Positions 34,221 to 42,421 of a stretch of DNA of 64,000 nucleotides are shown here, one piece after another; the first letter of the stretch is position 1; the number at the start of each line of letters is the position of its first letter. The notes under the pieces were generated by a model. That model worked only from the letters and a program-made list of their open reading frames with translations. It was not told the DNA's origin and searched no databases. The position numbers and the translations under genes were made by a program. Source of the stretch: Verrucomicrobiota bacterium (GTDB lineage: Bacteria > Verrucomicrobiota > Verrucomicrobiia > Opitutales > Opitutaceae); assembly GCA_014584295.1 (NCBI GenBank), contig JACTNC010000027.1, positions 2,501-66,500 of the forward strand, given 5' to 3'.

Positions 34221-35779
34221 GCATCCACCTCCATCGGACGGCATAGGCCGTATCCGCGATAGCGGCCGGCACCGAGCAGAATAGGGCCGCAGACGGGTAC
34301 ATCGAAGATGAGAATGGCGTGGCTGTGGCGCCGTTCACTACCGTCCTTGCGCTGCAGGCGCGGAAAGGCGTGGGCGGGTGGTGCACCTAGATGGGCGGAG
34401 ACGGGGGTGACGATGACTTCGCGGGGTTGAGGCAGGCCGATGCGTTCGCAACCGGTGCGAATCATCGCAGCTACTTCGGCGAGGTACTCGGATTTGTTCT
34501 TCGATTTCGGATGATGGTCGTAAACGATTGGAGCGACGGTGCTCCAATGGGTCGCGCCATCGGGATGAGCTGTCCACGTTCGTGCTCGCAGCGTTTCGAG
34601 CGGTCGGGCCATCAAGCTGGGCGTAACCTTCCACACGCCCAGCTTTCCGAGCTTCAATTCGCTCACTCGACCAGCGACGCGGAGTACCTCACGCCGCAGG
34701 TCGGGCGACATTGTGTTTTCTCCAGGAAGGGCAAGCGCGATGCCGGGCACATGTCCGGTGGCGTAAGGATGCCCCACGAACCCGAGTGCCAGGAAGGCTA
34801 CGTGTGTGGATTGCAGCGCTGTCCTGTCTGACGTATGGCCGGTGAGCAGCGATTGGACTTCAGGCGAGAAATCATTCGCATGGCTAGCAATCGCCTCGCG
34901 CCATCGGTTGGTGAGCGCGAGGGTGCAGGCAAGATCGAGCGAGCGATAAGGGCCATCGACTCGATCCAGGGTGAAGATGGCGAGGTGTGGACTGAAGGCG
35001 CTGCCTGTCGCCTTGGGCGCGATCATTTCCGCGCCAACCAAGGCATAACCTTCATAGGTGGAGATGCGCGGGCGGTCTTGACGTGGCTCACCATTGGGGA
35101 AATCAGCCTTTAGTTTCTTCCTCGCCGCCGATCTAGCTTTCGACGTCTTCGCGTATTCCATTGCCAGCAGCAATTCAGCATATCGCTCCACCGCCTCTCT
35201 GTTGAAGCTGCGATCGAGTTCGTCCAGTGTGCCCGCGCGCGGGACGCGAAGCATGTGTGTCGAATGATCTCCGTCGATGCGCCAATGCTGAAGTCCGTCT
35301 GGCACCGAATTCGCAAGCCACATTTGCACGAGCGAGCTGGAATGCCCGATGCGGCTAACTTGCGCACACAACCTAGCCAGGGAACTACGTATGCCTGGGG
35401 GTGGTTCGGCAGCCGGCCAATGGAGTACGGCTGTATCCCCTCCTGCCAACGATGCACGGGCAAAGACGCGGTCGATCCGATGCCGGGTAATGGAAAGTGA
35501 ATGAACCGGCATTTTTGCTGGTCCAGCCCTATCATTCACCGGGACATATTGTGTCACCACGTTGCAGGGTAGAGCTTCGGGCGCGAAAATGTCTGGAGGA
35601 GGCTGCCTTTCAAGCCATAGCAGGGCTGCACGCTCCTCCGCGTCCGCACCGGTCTGATAATGCGCGGCCACCATGGCCATGAACACGCGGGCGGGATGCG
35701 GTGGCCACTCGACCTGTCCATGATCGCCATGCGAACCGACAGCGATGCCTTGGAGATAGCGAATGCCAAGAATGAGCAT
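34217..35779 (-). CDS. csb2: Type I-G Csb2 (Cas5-Cas6 fusion)
   Basis: 520 residues from ATG 35777-35779 (MLILGIRYLQGIAVG). The N-terminus and EWPPHPARVFMAMVAA are typical for the GSU0054/Csb2 family. The C-terminus has the glycine-rich loop of a RAMP fold, ILLGAGRYRGYGLC, and a HSHAIL segment that could carry the Cas6-type catalytic His. It would both process pre-crRNA at the strong repeat hairpin and cap the crRNA 5' handle. It starts one base after the csb1 stop. Confidence 0.88.
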   Translation of the reverse strand: MLILGIRYLQGIAVGSHGDHGQVEWPPHPARVFMAMVAAHYQTGADAEERAALLWLERQPPPDIFAPEALPCNVVTQYVPVNDRAGPAKMPVHSLSITRHRIDRVFARASLAGGDTAVLHWPAAEPPPGIRSSLARLCAQVSRIGHSSSLVQMWLANSVPDGLQHWRIDGDHSTHMLRVPRAGTLDELDRSFNREAVERYAELLLAMEYAKTSKARSAARKKLKADFPNGEPRQDRPRISTYEGYALVGAEMIAPKATGSAFSPHLAIFTLDRVDGPYRSLDLACTLALTNRWREAIASHANDFSPEVQSLLTGHTSDRTALQSTHVAFLALGFVGHPYATGHVPGIALALPGENTMSPDLRREVLRVAGRVSELKLGKLGVWKVTPSLMARPLETLRARTWTAHPDGATHWSTVAPIVYDHHPKSKNKSEYLAEVAAMIRTGCERIGLPQPREVIVTPVSAHLGAPPAHAFPRLQRKDGSERRHSHAILIFDVPVCGPILLGAGRYRGYGLCRPMEVDA

Positions 35780-35780
35780 A

Positions 35781-37013
35781 TCAGTCAGTGTTGCCTTCTT
35801 CTTTCGTAGCTTCGAGTTGGCTGAGGCGGACGAGGTCCACAAGTTTTGCCTGCGGTACAAGGGTCACAGGTGTCTTTTCCCAACTCAGGCCGATATTGTC
35901 CGCTACCTTGACTGCCTCAGCCAAGAGGTCGATCGCGTCGTCTGAGCTTATTGTGTATTCTTCAGCTTTCGTCCCAGGATTGGCGAGGAGCTCCCATTTC
36001 ATTTCGTTGTCCGGCCATAGGAGGCATCTCGACCGCAATCCCATGCCCGACTCGAACGCGAGTGTGGCTGCACAGAGAGCAAGGGCTGCCAGTGCTGTGC
36101 GAGCAGCTGCATCAGCCTCATGCGTTACTACATCACCGATTGGAAAACGCAGTCGCCGCAGCACGATTAGTGAGAGGGTCGTCAGCTGCTCTGCGTATTC
36201 AATAGTTGTACCAGAGTTGTCCGAATCGAATGGCACGCTGCTGTGATTCACGGAAGATGGGGCTTCAGCCCCTTTCGCATTCGCGCTGGCTAGGCTCCAA
36301 GATTTGTCAGCCGCTTTGACCACTTTTACTGCGGCGCGAATCTCCAGTGGGTCGCGACGGACGCCTCTTGATTTGTGAGCTTGATCGATGGAAGCACCGA
36401 TACCCACAACTTCCGAAACCATCGCGCGCTCGAATTTCGCGCCGAGTCCACCCTTAGGTCCAGTGGAATCCCACATCCCAAAAAGGAGCGCTGTGGGGCA
36501 AAGTCGGTAGAGTGCGGAAGCATTTTGCTGGCTGATGGTGTTGAGTACTCTGCCCATTGCTGAATCTCGGAATCTTACACCATCCGCAGTCTGGCTGTCT
36601 CGAAGGATGGCATCTGCCAGACGGTGGGGCAGTTGAAGGCTTGAAACAATGCCCACATTGTCGATGAGCCGCTCGCTTTCCGGCTTCTTGCCGGCTGGCG
36701 ACCAGGCCGTGAAATCCACCCTCACAACAGGAATCGTTATGCGTCCCGCATCCAGCGCCTCCTGCAATGCCTGCTCCATGCGGTTGGCCTGTGACTGCAC
36801 AGTGTCGAGCACGACACACGTCTTTGGCTCTGGGAGTGCCTTTCCGTCCTCGCCGAAGACACACCGCTGCTCGACGGCGTAGACCGCCCCAGCAAAGGTT
36901 GGTGGGAAAACCTTGTCGCCGGGGCCTCCTGCGGGTTGAAGCTTTCTGCGACAGCGGAAGGCTGCTGCAGAGCCATTGACAGCAGCGTGAAGCGTGGCGA
37001 GATCGAGTTTCAT
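35781..37013 (-). CDS. csb1: Type I-G Csb1 (Cas7 backbone protein)
   Basis: 410 residues. The N-terminus LDLATLHAAVNGSAAAFRCRRKLQPAGG with KVFPPTFAGAVYAVE is typical of the GSU0053/Csb1 family. The region SAMGRVLNTISQQNASALYRLCPTALLFGMWDSTG is the conserved core, and LEIRAAVKVV and SLIVLRRLRFP follow. Cas7 proteins polymerise along the crRNA to form the surveillance-complex backbone. It is the first gene of the minus-strand cas operon; the promoter should lie in 37014-37400. Confidence 0.88.
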   Translation of the reverse strand: MKLDLATLHAAVNGSAAAFRCRRKLQPAGGPGDKVFPPTFAGAVYAVEQRCVFGEDGKALPEPKTCVVLDTVQSQANRMEQALQEALDAGRITIPVVRVDFTAWSPAGKKPESERLIDNVGIVSSLQLPHRLADAILRDSQTADGVRFRDSAMGRVLNTISQQNASALYRLCPTALLFGMWDSTGPKGGLGAKFERAMVSEVVGIGASIDQAHKSRGVRRDPLEIRAAVKVVKAADKSWSLASANAKGAEAPSSVNHSSVPFDSDNSGTTIEYAEQLTTLSLIVLRRLRFPIGDVVTHEADAAARTALAALALCAATLAFESGMGLRSRCLLWPDNEMKWELLANPGTKAEEYTISSDDAIDLLAEAVKVADNIGLSWEKTPVTLVPQAKLVDLVRLSQLEATKEEGNTD

Positions 37014-37400
37014 GGTTAGATATGCGTTGATGGTTGAGTCTAGAAAGAGATTGGATCTGTGGATTCTGAGATTATGGGGATTCCTTCAGAATGCTTGTGA
37101 AGGGGTTATCTGTTTTCCACTAAGCGGTACGATACACGAACGATCACTTCGATTCGCATGAGCCATTAGCCAGTCGTTTTTCCGAGGAAGGTGCCAAAGC
37201 TCACGGGAGGAGGGTGGTCGGTAGGGACAGATATGGGGTGCCGGAAGAAACTCGTTTCTTCGTGTCCGCGAAGCCAATCCGCAGGGTTTGCGGCAGCAAG
37301 GCAATGCGAAGCGAAGAAGCCTTGGTCAGGTCAATGACGAACAGACCTGAGGACGTTCAACTTGAAGCCTGAATCGGTTGCGTCAATGACTGGGTTAGGC
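37014..37400. other. Upstream region of the cas operon
   Basis: 387 bp with no gene seen between csb1 and the exported WYL-like protein. An inverted repeat CCTTCA-N9-TGAAGG lies at 37083-37103, and a CATAAT -10-like sequence on the minus strand lies just downstream of it. These are weak promoter/operator candidates for the WYL regulator. Confidence 0.35.
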
Positions 37401-37829
37401 TCAGTAGATGATTTGGTTGTTTCCGGCATCTGCCAAGGCGAGTCGGCTCATTCGCGCGACGAGAAACGTTCGCTCGGCTTCGCACAGATGGCAGTAGCCC
37501 GAGAGATAATATCCGGGAAATCCCTCGACGGTGTAGAGCTGGCCGGGAGTCACGCACCTCAATTGGCCCGGTGTGCTGCCGGAGGAATAGGCGAATTCAA
37601 CTCGCTCGTTGCTCCTGAGACAGGAAATCAGCAGGGCGAGTTCAGGAACATCACTTTCCCAGACGGGCTGCCGTTGGGCGCGACGCCAGCGCTCAAGGGT
37701 GTCTGGGCCGTCCAGCCACGGCTCAACCGGCAGCGGGTCCGGCTTCGGGGCATCGTCCTTGGGAGCTGCACGTGCTGCAATGGTCAGGGGAACAAGACCG
37801 ATAAGGGTGAAGAAGGAGCGGCGGCGCAT
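37401..37829 (-). CDS. Small WYL-like protein with an export signal
   Basis: 142 residues from ATG 37827-37829. The N-terminus MRRRSFFTLIGLVPLTIAARA looks like a signal peptide, with RRRSFF possibly of Tat type. The C-terminal half resembles a WYL domain: VEFAYSSGSTPGQLRCVTPGQLY, then GYYLSGYCHLCEAERTFLVARMSRL, close to the usual 'YLVGYCH..RTFRLDRI' string. No HTH is present. A WYL domain outside the cytoplasm would be unusual. The longer reading to 37934 is less likely because it starts before the signal-like stretch. Confidence 0.6.
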   Translation of the reverse strand: MRRRSFFTLIGLVPLTIAARAAPKDDAPKPDPLPVEPWLDGPDTLERWRRAQRQPVWESDVPELALLISCLRSNERVEFAYSSGSTPGQLRCVTPGQLYTVEGFPGYYLSGYCHLCEAERTFLVARMSRLALADAGNNQIIY

Positions 37830-37940
37830 GGACGTGGGGAGCGTACAGAGGTAAGGGTTGGATCGGGAACCTGTAACGCGACAGGATATCCCACCCACAG
37901 GGACACCGAGTGGCCCACCGCCATCATTTTCCACTTCTTT

Positions 37941-38993
37941 CTAACGATTATTTTTCGCCAAGAATGCCGCCTCTTTCGCCACGGATTCACGGAGCTCCGC
38001 GGGCGCAAGGACTTCAACGTGACGCCCGTTCGCGAGAATGCGTCGCTGAACGTCGACGAGATTGTTCAGTCGCAGCCGGACATGGATGCCTCCGTCGGGA
38101 CGCTCCTCAATCTGCTGGGAAAAATGCCAGGGACGTTCACGCACATAGGGAGCCGCGAGGGCGGAGAAGCTGAGTCGCACATCGACTTCCTTCTCTCCGG
38201 TGAAGCGCCCGAGGGAGCCCTTGAGGTGATTGCGAATGGCGCTGCGCGCCGGAGGCGTGAAGCGTTTCTCGGTGGGCTCGAGTCCCTGAATGCGATCGAG
38301 CAGGAAGCTGCGCCATCCAGATTTTTGCTCGTCGTGCGCAATCAACATCCAGCGGTGATCGAGGCAGGCGAGATGAAGCGGATGCACCACCCGGCTTTCC
38401 GGCTTCGCCGACGACGGCTTGTGGTAGCGCAACGCCGCCACCCGTCGGTGCAGAATGCATTCGAGCAGCGTGGCGAACCATCGCGAGCCCGGCTCCGCGC
38501 CGGAATCCGCATCCGGAGTGAAAAGGCACTCCCGCATCAGGTCAGCGGGCAGCGAAATGGCATCACCTGCAAAACGCGCGATCTTGCCGAGCGCATGGGT
38601 CAGGATCTTCCCCAGGGGAGATCCGCCCCACGCGGAGAACGTGTGACCGGCGAGCACGACCGCGAGCGTTTCATCCGCGTTCAGCCGAAGTCCCGTAAGC
38701 AGATCGAAGGGTTCGCTGTACCGATAGGTCCTGGCGCTGGGCTCCCAGACAATGGGCGCACGATGGAAATCCCGCAGGCGTTCGATGTCCCGCTTGATCG
38801 TGCGTTCGGAAATTTCGAGTTCGCGTGCGAGCGTTGCCACGGTGAAACGCTTCCCGGCCGACAGTTTCTCGTGCAGATGAAAGAGGCGCGACGTGGCCGC
38901 AGGGCCGGCCTGACGTGCTTCGCGTATCCGCGTTTGCGGAATCGCGGCAGGGAATGAGTGGCGTCTGTCTGCTACCGACGAGCTCTTCTTCAT
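37941..38993 (-). CDS. HTH-WYL transcriptional regulator
   Basis: 350 residues. An N-terminal HTH (about 35-95: RLFHLHEKLSAGKRFTVATLARELEISERTIKRDIERLRD) is followed by the WYL domain: LLECILHRRVAALRYHKP, VHPLHLACLDHRWMLIAHDE and FLLDRIQGLEPTEKRFTPP, and a WCX-type C-terminal extension ending ILANGRHVEVLAPAELRESV. WYL proteins often control CRISPR-Cas and other defence loci and bind nucleic-acid-like ligands. It is in the same direction as, and just upstream of, the cas operon, so it is the best candidate regulator. Confidence 0.88.
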   Translation of the reverse strand: MKKSSSVADRRHSFPAAIPQTRIREARQAGPAATSRLFHLHEKLSAGKRFTVATLARELEISERTIKRDIERLRDFHRAPIVWEPSARTYRYSEPFDLLTGLRLNADETLAVVLAGHTFSAWGGSPLGKILTHALGKIARFAGDAISLPADLMRECLFTPDADSGAEPGSRWFATLLECILHRRVAALRYHKPSSAKPESRVVHPLHLACLDHRWMLIAHDEQKSGWRSFLLDRIQGLEPTEKRFTPPARSAIRNHLKGSLGRFTGEKEVDVRLSFSALAAPYVRERPWHFSQQIEERPDGGIHVRLRLNNLVDVQRRILANGRHVEVLAPAELRESVAKEAAFLAKNNR

Positions 38994-39283
38994 GCTTCAG
39001 ATTACGACCCGTTTGGCTCTCGCTTCAGCAGCTGGAGTGCAGTCGCTGCGGTATTGCTTCACAAAAGTGCAGGATGTCGCTGGTCCTGCAATCAGTCGGT
39101 GGCATGCCGCGCCCAAACGGCGGCCTGCAGCCATGGAGCATCGTCAGCCGATCGGAGAAAGGTGACCGAGCGGCCTTGATCCGTCGGCTGTATCCGATGG
39201 ATTCAGAAGGAACTGGTCGGCCCGCCGAGGGACTGGATTCTTCCCTCATGCGGATTGGCGGGCCGGCGCGACTGTGGGTGACC

Positions 39284-41818
39284 TCAGACGATTTCGCAGG
39301 CGCCGCCGACACAGGCGGGGGCCATCTTCAGTTCGGTCTCATCCGTTGCCTCGCGCATCTGCGTGTAATCGACCCGGTGGGGCTTCAGGGAATTCCAGCG
39401 GTGCACATCCGTCTCGACGGTGACTTCCTCCCTGGGTGCCTGTGCATAGGCCTTGTCCCCGGCATCCTGCAGGAGCGAAATGCCCGTGAAGAACTCGCGA
39501 TTTGTCCAGATGTAGTCGGACACCTGATCCCACTCGTCCTCCCGCACGGTGCAGGTATTGGACACATTGTGATTCAGTTTCGGCGAACGCGAATCCGGAT
39601 TCGCACCGGCGATGACCCAGTGTTGCTGCACGAGCTTCACCAGTTCGAGAAACTGGACCGCCGTGAGATCCTTGCGAAGGATCGCCTTCCTCGGTGCTTC
39701 CACAGGGAACGTGATCACGTCATCTGTCGCGGGATTGTAGACCGAGGTCTCGGTCATCTGGGGATTGGTCGCCTTGAAGAAGCGATAGACAGGCTCCATC
39801 CGGTTGGCCTGAACACGACGGAAATAGCGTCTTGAATGATGGGGATGAATGCCCGAAGCCGCATTGAGAATCAGCGAGGCGGTGCCCTCCGGTTTGGTGG
39901 TGCAGATCTTCGCCGCGGGACGGATATCGATGAGGCCTGCGATCAGGCGATTCGCAGCGCGGCACAGCCGCGCGCCCTGCTCGAGGATACGCGGGTCAAA
40001 AAGCACCGACGGATTGTCCATGAATCCGCAGATGGAGACTCCCAGCAACGCATCGTGCTCGTTGATCAGGCGCGTGACCGGGCCGAGGTAGGGCATGTCA
40101 GTGTAGGCGGCCTGCAGCGTACCGATGGCGGTGGCCGCGAGGCATGCCTGATAGAACGCCTTCTCAGTGGTGGCCGCATTGCCATTGATCGTGGTCAGAT
40201 TGCAGTGCTGGAAGCCCGAAAGCCGCGTGGCTCCTGGAAGTTCGCCATGGTAACCCTGGCGGAACAGCGAGGACTGCTCCTCGGGGCTGAGGTCCCAGTC
40301 CACGATCGGCAGCAGGCTGATCTCCGCGCAGGGATTGCAGCCGGCATCGGGATGGTCGCAGAAATAGAACCCGGGCTCGCCAAACTCCTTCTGTGCCTTG
40401 AAGAGTTTTTTGAAGTATTCCCCGCTCGCCTCGTCGCGGGAAAGCACCGCCGAGTTGTTCGAGGCAGAGCGCTGCGGATTCTGTTCAAACCAGTTGCCCG
40501 TCTTGGCATTGGTCATCTCCTCGTCGTCGGGTGAGAAGAGACAGATGGTCGCGGAACGACGGATACCACCGGCGAGCACCGCCTTGGCGATGAACATGCA
40601 GATGTCGTAGACCTCGATCGGACGAAGAGCCCGGCCGCCAGCGCCATCGAGTATTCGTTCGACCTGTGCGAGCGACTTCTTGAGCGGCAGATGGCCCGGT
40701 GCCTTTCCGCCTGAGGTCTTGAGCGGAGCACCGCGCGGGCGGATGGCAGAGAAATCAAATTCCGCCTTCGTGCCCTCAAAATACGACATCAACAGCACAT
40801 GCAGCGCGTCCGACCAGCCTTCAATCGTGTCCGTAACGTGATGGTGCACCACAGGCAGTTCATTTTCTGCCGGACGTTTCGGCAGATCCGGCAGCAGCGC
40901 GATGTGGTGACGCTGCACCGAAAATCCCACGCCGCATCCACTGAGGAGCAGGAAAAAATATTCCCGGAAGAACTCGACGCGATCCACATTCGAGAAGCTG
41001 CAATTGAACATGCGGCTGTGATTCTTGAGGATCGCCTGTCCCCCGAACTGCATCGATCGCATGCTCGGCAGCACCTTTTTGTCTGCCACCATTTCAAACG
41101 CTCCGGTGATGATCCGCCTGAGGTCCGCCCCGCTCCAGACCTCGCGCAGAAGCGCGGCACAATCTCCGGCCAGCGATGCAATTTCCGCAGGCAATTGATC
41201 CGACAGCCGGCGATCCAGCTTGCCGGCAAAAAACTCGAGGTGCATGTCGCGCACCCGCTCCACACCTTCACTGAAAATCTCGCGGCGGCCGAGTTCCGGA
41301 CGATAACGCGCATACTTCGCCATCGCGATGTAATCCGAAAGACCGCTGTCCGCATAGTGCGTCAACCGACGCTCGGCGCGCCGTGCCCGATAGAGCATGT
41401 AGGAACGCGCGATTTCCCAATGGCCGGCAGCAGCGATCGCCTTTTCCACCGCATCCTGCACCTGCTCAATGGTGGGATGGCGGCCATCACGATAAAAGAG
41501 CTCGAGCATCTGCGTGACCGCGGTCGCTATCCGCGTGACCTCGGCAAACGCCGCACTCTCCAGCCCATAGCAGGCCAGCGGATCATCGCGATAGGGATTG
41601 GCCGTGCTTCCCGTGCGTTCCTCAAAAAATGCCAGCGCAATTGCGCGGGCCACCTTGTTCTGGTCGAACCTCACCCGCGTGCCATCCCGTTTGACCACAA
41701 GTCGCTCCGCCGCGGGAATGGCGCGATTGAGCAAACGGGACGCCTTGAGCGGCTGGGGCGCTGTCGGGAGTGATTCGTTGGTTTCGTTTTCGGTTTCGGA
41801 CAGGAGAGCGGAATTCAT
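39284..41818 (-). CDS. nrdJ: Adenosylcobalamin-dependent (class II) ribonucleotide reductase
   Basis: 844 residues from ATG 41816-41818 (MNSALLSETENE). An N-terminal ATP-cone-like segment (LVVKRDGTRVRFDQNKVARAI) is followed by the catalytic barrel: MFNCSFSNVDRVEFFREYFFLLLSGCGVGFSVQ, GGIRRSATICLFSPDD, NPCAEISL and the finger-loop HCNLTTING. The C-terminus has VGGACEIV. Lack of a small radical-generating subunit gene, and the sequence type, point to B12-dependent NrdJ, which works with or without oxygen. An FNR-type box lies ~290 bp upstream. Confidence 0.9.
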   Translation of the reverse strand: MNSALLSETENETNESLPTAPQPLKASRLLNRAIPAAERLVVKRDGTRVRFDQNKVARAIALAFFEERTGSTANPYRDDPLACYGLESAAFAEVTRIATAVTQMLELFYRDGRHPTIEQVQDAVEKAIAAAGHWEIARSYMLYRARRAERRLTHYADSGLSDYIAMAKYARYRPELGRREIFSEGVERVRDMHLEFFAGKLDRRLSDQLPAEIASLAGDCAALLREVWSGADLRRIITGAFEMVADKKVLPSMRSMQFGGQAILKNHSRMFNCSFSNVDRVEFFREYFFLLLSGCGVGFSVQRHHIALLPDLPKRPAENELPVVHHHVTDTIEGWSDALHVLLMSYFEGTKAEFDFSAIRPRGAPLKTSGGKAPGHLPLKKSLAQVERILDGAGGRALRPIEVYDICMFIAKAVLAGGIRRSATICLFSPDDEEMTNAKTGNWFEQNPQRSASNNSAVLSRDEASGEYFKKLFKAQKEFGEPGFYFCDHPDAGCNPCAEISLLPIVDWDLSPEEQSSLFRQGYHGELPGATRLSGFQHCNLTTINGNAATTEKAFYQACLAATAIGTLQAAYTDMPYLGPVTRLINEHDALLGVSICGFMDNPSVLFDPRILEQGARLCRAANRLIAGLIDIRPAAKICTTKPEGTASLILNAASGIHPHHSRRYFRRVQANRMEPVYRFFKATNPQMTETSVYNPATDDVITFPVEAPRKAILRKDLTAVQFLELVKLVQQHWVIAGANPDSRSPKLNHNVSNTCTVREDEWDQVSDYIWTNREFFTGISLLQDAGDKAYAQAPREEVTVETDVHRWNSLKPHRVDYTQMREATDETELKMAPACVGGACEIV

Positions 41819-41990
41819 GGTGAAAATAGGAGGCGAAAAGGGAACGACGGCACCTTCTCCAAGGAAACCGGACAAGGGGAAGTCGAGAGGCCTGACCGGG
41901 TCGTCATCCGCACCTCTCAACACCCTCCCGCCGACGGCAGGGCATGATTGGGAAACGAACGAAAATCCGAAAAAGCCAGTGGAGAACGAG

Positions 41991-42006
41991 GGTATGCGGG
42001 CATACC
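41991..42006. promoter_or_regulatory. 16-bp palindrome upstream of nrdJ
   Basis: GGTATGC-GG-GCATACC, perfect 7-bp arms with a 2-base centre, 173 bp before the nrdJ start. It has the length of an NrdR box, but the sequence does not match that consensus closely, so the regulator is unknown. Confidence 0.4.
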
Positions 42007-42105
42007 TTGCAAGCTGAATTTAGGACAAAAGGCAACCGCAAGATCACACAACAGAATGTGGTCGGCGCGGCGTCAATCCACCACCTGTTGTGGATCGAAA
42101 AAAAT

Positions 42106-42119
42106 TTGATCCAAATCAA
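42106..42119. promoter_or_regulatory. FNR/CRP-type box between the feo operon and nrdJ
   Basis: TTGATCCAAATCAA is a perfect match to the symmetric FNR consensus TTGAT-N4-ATCAA. It is 288 bp upstream of nrdJ and 41 bp downstream of the last feo gene, both on the minus strand, so it most plausibly acts on nrdJ. Confidence 0.55.
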
Positions 42120-42159
42120 GGCTCACGCCGATTCCGCGCGAAGGACGTGCCAAAGAAGC

Positions 42160-42390
42160 CTATCGCAACAGGCTTCCGCGATGGGTTTTCTTGAGATGAG
42201 CTTGCAGCCGACGCGCGTCTTTTGACACCGCTCCGCAGCCTCCGCTGCCGCAATCCGATCCTCGCCGGGCCTTTGAGAACAGACGAAGGGTGAGCCATAC
42301 CGCACACATCGCAACCACCGCAAGCGCCAGCCACGTCTGCATGGCGGACTCGGGCGGAAGCTCAGCGAAAACGGCGGGAATGAAGGGCAT
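42160..42390 (-). CDS. FeoB-associated Cys-rich membrane protein
   Basis: 76 residues. An N-terminal hydrophobic helix (MQTWLALAVVAMCAVWLTLRLF) is followed by a short Cys/Gly cluster (CGSGGCG) and a basic tail. This layout (helix plus CGxGGCG) is typical of the small proteins encoded just after feoB in many bacteria. It may be translated from ATG 42390 or from the Met at the helix start. It lies 31 bp after the feoB stop. Role unknown, probably assisting FeoB. Confidence 0.8.
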   Translation of the reverse strand: MPFIPAVFAELPPESAMQTWLALAVVAMCAVWLTLRLFSKARRGSDCGSGGCGAVSKDARRLQAHLKKTHRGSLLR

Positions 42391-42421
42391 CGGAAAAGGG
42401 GATGAAGTCCACCGGCAACGG

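Larger units (their letters stand above)
41819..42159. other. Upstream region of nrdJ
   Basis: 341 bp with no gene. It holds a perfect 16-bp palindrome GGTATGCGGGCATACC at 41991-42006 and an FNR/CRP-type palindrome TTGATCCAAATCAA at 42106-42119. I saw no cobalamin riboswitch core. Confidence 0.5.

Noticed and set aside
37362-38957. 531-residue plus-strand frame over the WYL genes
   Set aside because: It is antisense to two genes with clear domains, has no motif, and arises from GC-rich codon bias.
38915-39835. 306-residue plus-strand frame
   Set aside because: It is antisense to nrdJ and the WYL regulator start; no family features.
41819-42159. Cobalamin riboswitch upstream of nrdJ
   Set aside because: I looked for the B12-box core and conserved stems in the leader and did not find them.
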